Assembly (NCBI GenBank): GCA_028281285.1
Contig: JANQKF010000013.1
Location: 515,151-579,150 of the forward strand
DNA: 64,000 nt
Source of the DNA: Cyclobacteriaceae bacterium
GTDB taxonomy: Bacteria > Bacteroidota > Bacteroidia > Cytophagales > Cyclobacteriaceae
Reading direction: 5' to 3'
The notes beneath the pieces were generated by a model. That model saw only the letters and a program-made list of their open reading frames with translations, was not told where the DNA came from and did no database searches. Positions 60,804 to 64,000 of this stretch are shown in pieces (position 1 is the first letter of the stretch; every line of letters begins with the position of its first letter). The translations under genes and the position numbers were made by a program.

Positions 60804-61913
60804 TTGTTAGACAAACTCCTTAATAGCAGACGCAATCTTCTTGTAGCCAATTACTCATTTTGGTTCATTGTTATTCTGATTTCGGCTAGTCAACTCTATT
60901 TGAGATATAGTGGAAGTTATGATGGTGGTTGGTTTAATTTTTTCTGGAGGCAAACCATTTCATGGATCGGCTGGGCTGTATTGACTCCTTTAATTATCAG
61001 AGCTATAAATTATATACAGTCAAAATCTTTCGACCGTAAAATACTCACTTACATACACCTAGGCACTGCATTAGCTTTCACATTGATCTATGTGTTCATG
61101 CTTAGTGTCTTAAGCGTAATTTTCTTTAGTTCTGAAACACCGCTGATTGAATTCATTCGCCTTAATATCATTTCAGCGACAGTTACTAATCTGTTGGTAT
61201 ACGCTTTAATAGCTGCTTTCGGATTCACCTTAATCTTTTATAGAAAAACGAAAGAAGATGAACAGGTTAAATATCAACTGAACCTAAAAAACCAGGAACT
61301 TGAAAAACAACTGGTAGATTTTCAATTGAGTACACTCAAAATGCAACTGCAGCCACACTTTCTGTTTAACGCTTTCCATTCGGTCTCATCCTTGGTCAGA
61401 AAAGGGAAAAATGAAAAGGCCATAGACACGATCGCACTGATTTCAGATCTTTTAAGAACCACACTAAATCAGGGAAACAAAGAATTCGTTTCTGTGGAAG
61501 AAGAAATTGAAATCATTCAGAAATACCTATCAATCGAGGAAATTAGGTTCGGTGACAAACTCGAAGTAGAATACTACATTGAAGACGAGTTGATGAAAAA
61601 CAAAATCCCTTATTTGATTCTTCAACCCATTGTCGAGAATATTTTCAAACATGCTTTCAAGAATCGACTAACTGGAAACATACAGGTCAGTTGCAAAAAG
61701 ATAAATCTGGGTTTGGAAATTAAAATCAAAGACAATGGGCAAGGCTTGAAAGATGGTTTCATGCAAAAGCACCATCTTGGTCTAGGCCTTTCAAATGTCA
61801 AAACAAGGTTGAACACCATATATGGGGAAAAATCATCATTCGATATCTCCAATCGTCAATCTGAAGGTACTGTTGTTACCCTGATCATTCCTATAAACTC
61901 GTCAGTGCTATGA
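60804..61913 (+). CDS. LytS/YehU-type sensor histidine kinase
   Basis: The 369-residue protein has four N-terminal membrane helices (about 14-150), a coiled-coil linker, and the His_kinase domain with QPHFLFNAFHSVSSL carrying the phospho-accepting histidine. The HATPase_c domain has DNGQGL and GLGLSNVKTRL. The start is a TTG. The stop overlaps the regulator gene (ATGA), a standard LytS-LytTR pair. The input signal is not visible. Confidence 0.95.
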   Translation: MLDKLLNSRRNLLVANYSFWFIVILISASQLYLRYSGSYDGGWFNFFWRQTISWIGWAVLTPLIIRAINYIQSKSFDRKILTYIHLGTALAFTLIYVFMLSVLSVIFFSSETPLIEFIRLNIISATVTNLLVYALIAAFGFTLIFYRKTKEDEQVKYQLNLKNQELEKQLVDFQLSTLKMQLQPHFLFNAFHSVSSLVRKGKNEKAIDTIALISDLLRTTLNQGNKEFVSVEEEIEIIQKYLSIEEIRFGDKLEVEYYIEDELMKNKIPYLILQPIVENIFKHAFKNRLTGNIQVSCKKINLGLEIKIKDNGQGLKDGFMQKHHLGLGLSNVKTRLNTIYGEKSSFDISNRQSEGTVVTLIIPINSSVL

Positions 61914-62668
61914 GCTACAAAGTCCTGATTGTAGATGATGAAGAATTAGCGCGAGATTCGATACGAATTTTGCTCAAGGATGACCCCGAATGCGAGATTG
62001 TTGGTGAGTCTGACAATGGTCTGGACGCAACTAAAAAAATTACCGAGTTAAAGCCTGATATTGTGTTCCTTGACATTCAAATGCCAAATTCTCAGGGCTT
62101 TGAGGTGATCGAAAAACTCCAAATGCAAAGCCCTGTTTTTGTAATGGTCACGGCATTTGATCAATACGCTATCAAGGCTTTTGATTTGAATGCTGTGGAC
62201 TACCTTTTGAAACCCTATTCTGACAGTCGTTTTAAGCAAAGTCTTTCGAAAGCAAAATCCAGGGTAAGTTTAAAAAATTCCCAAAGTCAATTGGAAATTT
62301 TGAAGAATGCGATTCAAGGTTTGACAACCCAGAATTCAGACCAATCTCGATTGGTAATCAAATCAGCTGGAAAATATCAATTCGTCAACACATCCGATAT
62401 CCAATTCATCAAGGCCTCTGGCAATTATTGTGAGATTCACTCTGTTGACAAAAAACACTTGATGTATACATCTATTTCTGAATTGGAAAAGTCGTTGGAT
62501 TCAGGGCAATTTAGGCGTATACACAGGTCTTCAATAGTGAATATTCATTGCATTAAGGAGCTTGAAAGCCATTTTAATGGAGAGTTTATAGTTCACCTCG
62601 AATCCGGTGTCAAACTCAAGTTGAGCAGAAGTTACAAAGACGCCCTGGACATTATTCTGAATGCATAG
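61910..62668 (+). CDS. LytTR-family response regulator
   Basis: The 252-residue protein has a receiver domain (VLIVDDEELARDSIRILL; phospho-acceptor aspartate in VFLDIQMP, about 54; conserved Lys in LLKPYSDS). A C-terminal LytTR DNA-binding domain follows (FIKASGNYCEIHS, FRRIHRSSIVNI, LKLSRSYKDAL). Such regulators bind paired direct repeats. It may control the YceI genes that follow after 106 bases, though this is only positional inference. Confidence 0.96.
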   Translation: MSYKVLIVDDEELARDSIRILLKDDPECEIVGESDNGLDATKKITELKPDIVFLDIQMPNSQGFEVIEKLQMQSPVFVMVTAFDQYAIKAFDLNAVDYLLKPYSDSRFKQSLSKAKSRVSLKNSQSQLEILKNAIQGLTTQNSDQSRLVIKSAGKYQFVNTSDIQFIKASGNYCEIHSVDKKHLMYTSISELEKSLDSGQFRRIHRSSIVNIHCIKELESHFNGEFIVHLESGVKLKLSRSYKDALDIILNA

Positions 62669-62774
62669 CATTTTGTTTTGTCAGTAGCTCATCTCAAATC
62701 GTAAATCACACTGTTCGAATATTAAGATCAACCTGTATTCAGATCCAGAGTAAATTCTATCAAAAGATTCATTG

Positions 62775-63347
62775 ATGAAAAAGTATACTCTATTCTTACT
62801 GTGTCTGTTTATGGGCACTTCGTTGCTTGGTCAAAGTTTTAAAATTGATGCCGGGCACACCTCCGTTGTTAGCAAAGTCCAGCGATTTGCCATGGTTGAC
62901 GTTGTAGGTCGATTTAATGAAGTAAGCGGTGAGATCACTTATAATGATGATCATGTGAAGATTGCTGCGAATGTCAGTATTGGCACATCCAGTTATTCCA
63001 GTAATAACCCAGCTGGAGAAGATGCCGTCAAAAGTCAGGTTTTCTTAGATGCAGCGAATTATCCAACTATAGAATTTAAAAGCTCTAATGTTGAAAAAAG
63101 AGGCGATAAACTGTGGATGATTGGAGATCTGACTATTCATGGTACTACCAAGGAAGTCGAATTTCCATTCGAATTGCTCGAACCCACTAAAGACCCTACT
63201 GGAACCACAACGTTAGCTGTATTCGCCACGTTGGTGATCAATCGCCAGGATTATGGAATTGCCTTTAGCCGAAAACTACCAAATGGTAAAGAGTTCATTG
63301 GTAATGAAGTAAAGATTGAACTAAACGTACTTGCTGCCCAAGGTTGA
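62775..63347 (+). CDS. YceI-family secreted lipid-binding protein
   Basis: The 190-residue product has a signal peptide (YTLFLLCLFMGTSLLGQ). The YceI beta-barrel pattern follows: FKIDAGHTSVVSKVQRFAMVDVVGRF, then FLDAANYPTIEFKS and GDLTIHGTTKEVEFPFEL. YceI barrels bind isoprenoid or other lipids in the periplasm or outer membrane. The next gene starts inside its stop codon (TTGA). ATG 62775 is used; a TTG one codon upstream is in frame. Confidence 0.93.
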   Translation: MKKYTLFLLCLFMGTSLLGQSFKIDAGHTSVVSKVQRFAMVDVVGRFNEVSGEITYNDDHVKIAANVSIGTSSYSSNNPAGEDAVKSQVFLDAANYPTIEFKSSNVEKRGDKLWMIGDLTIHGTTKEVEFPFELLEPTKDPTGTTTLAVFATLVINRQDYGIAFSRKLPNGKEFIGNEVKIELNVLAAQG

Positions 63348-63892
63348 AAAAGTGTTTTCTAATCTTCATTTACTTGCTGCTCAATGTTGGTTTGTTATCC
63401 CAGGAAAAATCAATTTCTGGGGTATTTCTTATTAAACCTGACAATGCAACTATTACCTTCGGTGCAAAACACTTCGGAGTACTGAATGTCAAAGGTGATT
63501 TTGGAAAATTTTCAGGCAAAATTACCTTTGAGAACAATGTAATCAGGTCGGCAGAGGTTTCAGTTGTAGTATCAAGCATTAGTACCAGTAATAACTCTCG
63601 GGATCAAAGTCTCAAAAATGAAAATTTCCTGGATGCTAAGAAATACCCAATAATCTCAGTGTGGGTTACTACAAATAAAAATCCGGAATTTATTTTGGCA
63701 CAAGTACGGATTAAGAATGTTTCAAATGATATGAAACTGAAATACAAAATAGAAGAGCTGGATTCGTATTATAAACTAACGGTTGATGGTATCTTGAGCA
63801 GAGAAAGCTTTGATCTTGAATTTGGCCAGATGGATGGCTTGGTTTCGGATGAGATCAAATTTTCCGGGATCGTTATATTACCTTACAACTAG
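63344..63892 (+). CDS. second YceI-family protein
   Basis: The 182-residue product starts at a TTG that overlaps the upstream stop (TTGA). It has a signal peptide (CFLIFIYLLLNVGLLSQ) and the YceI pattern: ITFGAKHFGVLNVKGDFGKFSG, then NENFLDAKKYPIISVWV. The later strands VDGILSRESFDLEFGQMDG fit the same fold. It is a diverged tandem paralogue of the first and probably translationally coupled to it. Confidence 0.88.
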   Translation: MKKCFLIFIYLLLNVGLLSQEKSISGVFLIKPDNATITFGAKHFGVLNVKGDFGKFSGKITFENNVIRSAEVSVVVSSISTSNNSRDQSLKNENFLDAKKYPIISVWVTTNKNPEFILAQVRIKNVSNDMKLKYKIEELDSYYKLTVDGILSRESFDLEFGQMDGLVSDEIKFSGIVILPYN

Positions 63893-63907
63893 ACTGTTAC
63901 AAACAAA

Positions 63908-63933
63908 AAAAGCACTCTAAGTTGAGTGCTTTT
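63908..63933 (-). terminator. terminator of the rRNA operon (5S end)
   Basis: AAAAGCACTC and GAGTGCTTTT form a perfect 10-base stem with a 6-base loop. On the reverse strand a run of Us follows, so it ends transcription coming from the rRNA genes. It also lies just behind the second YceI gene and can serve that gene as well. Confidence 0.88.
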
Positions 63934-63944
63934 GTATAATAAGT

Positions 63945-64000
63945 TTGGCAGCGACTTACTCTCCCACCGGTAAAGGCAGTACCATCAGCGCTGGTGGGCT
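63945..64000 (-). rRNA. 5S rRNA, 3' part (gene continues past the right edge)
   Basis: Read on the reverse strand, the sequence ends with GGTGGGAGAGTAAGTCGCTG then CCAA, the 3' end of bacterial 5S rRNA. It includes the loop-E region CTGATGGTACTGC. The terminator follows within about 15 bases. The rest of the gene, and presumably 23S and 16S, lie outside the window. Confidence 0.9.

Noticed and set aside
1..64000. CRISPR array, prophage or complete transposon
   Set aside because: No regularly spaced direct repeats, cas genes, integrase, transposase or phage structural genes were found on either strand.

Overview
The window looks like chromosome from a member of Bacteroidota, probably a marine or free-living Cytophagales relative. 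The signs are many lipoproteins and secreted proteins with C-terminal type IX secretion (T9SS) sorting domains, a PorU/PorV-like sortase pair, a PadR-PspC pair, comEC/phoH/recQ in Bacteroidota style, almost no Shine-Dalgarno sequences, and several promoters with the Bacteroidota -7 element TAnnTTTG. The sequence is moderately AT-rich. No integrase, transposase, phage module or CRISPR array is visible.

Layout. 1-7.9 kb: a truncated RND pump gene faces a five-gene unit: a tiny secreted peptide with a Cys-x6-Cys C-terminus, a DUF4221-like lipoprotein, a thioredoxin-like lipoprotein with CxxC, a lipoprotein membrane-fusion protein and a full RND permease. This is the best candidate for an undescribed system. 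7.9-22.7 kb: mostly reverse-strand housekeeping (TPR lipoprotein, tsaC, pgk; a secreted BNR protein; recQ with three small genes; enoyl-CoA hydratase, comEC; phoH and GNAT) and a forward SAM hydrolase/ABM pair. 22.7-23.3 kb: one intact tRNA-Leu(CAA) surrounded by tRNA relics, duplicated terminators and palindromic repeats. 23.3-30.5 kb: an orphan lipoprotein and the PorU/PorV-like pair. 30.8-37.7 kb: PadR-PspC, then an ECF sigma factor, a likely anti-sigma protein and two paralogous outer-membrane-type proteins. 37.8-47.2 kb: a TetR-controlled paaABCD operon for phenylacetyl-CoA epoxidase. Its reductase paaE lies 5 kb away on the other strand, beyond an esterase, egtD, egtB and a secreted FG-GAP protein. 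47.4-53.6 kb: purB and a convergent efflux operon (adaptor, MacB-type permease, TolC). 53.6-60.7 kb: a methyltransferase, two glycosyltransferases, two DUF4199 membrane proteins, a dihydroorotase homologue missing one metal ligand, and a BatA/VWA membrane protein. 60.8-63.9 kb: a LytS/LytTR two-component pair and two YceI proteins. The right edge enters the 3' end of a 5S rRNA gene, so an rRNA operon lies beyond it on the reverse strand.

Functionally the window mixes core metabolism (glycolysis, purine synthesis, tRNA modification) with envelope biology (T9SS, efflux, lipoproteins) and a catabolic/redox block (phenylacetate epoxidation next to ergothioneine-type synthesis). Most genes sit in tight operons with ATGA, TGATG or TTGA overlaps, and several promoters lie so close to the start codon that leaders must be very short. 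All functional calls come from reading motifs; no database search was run.
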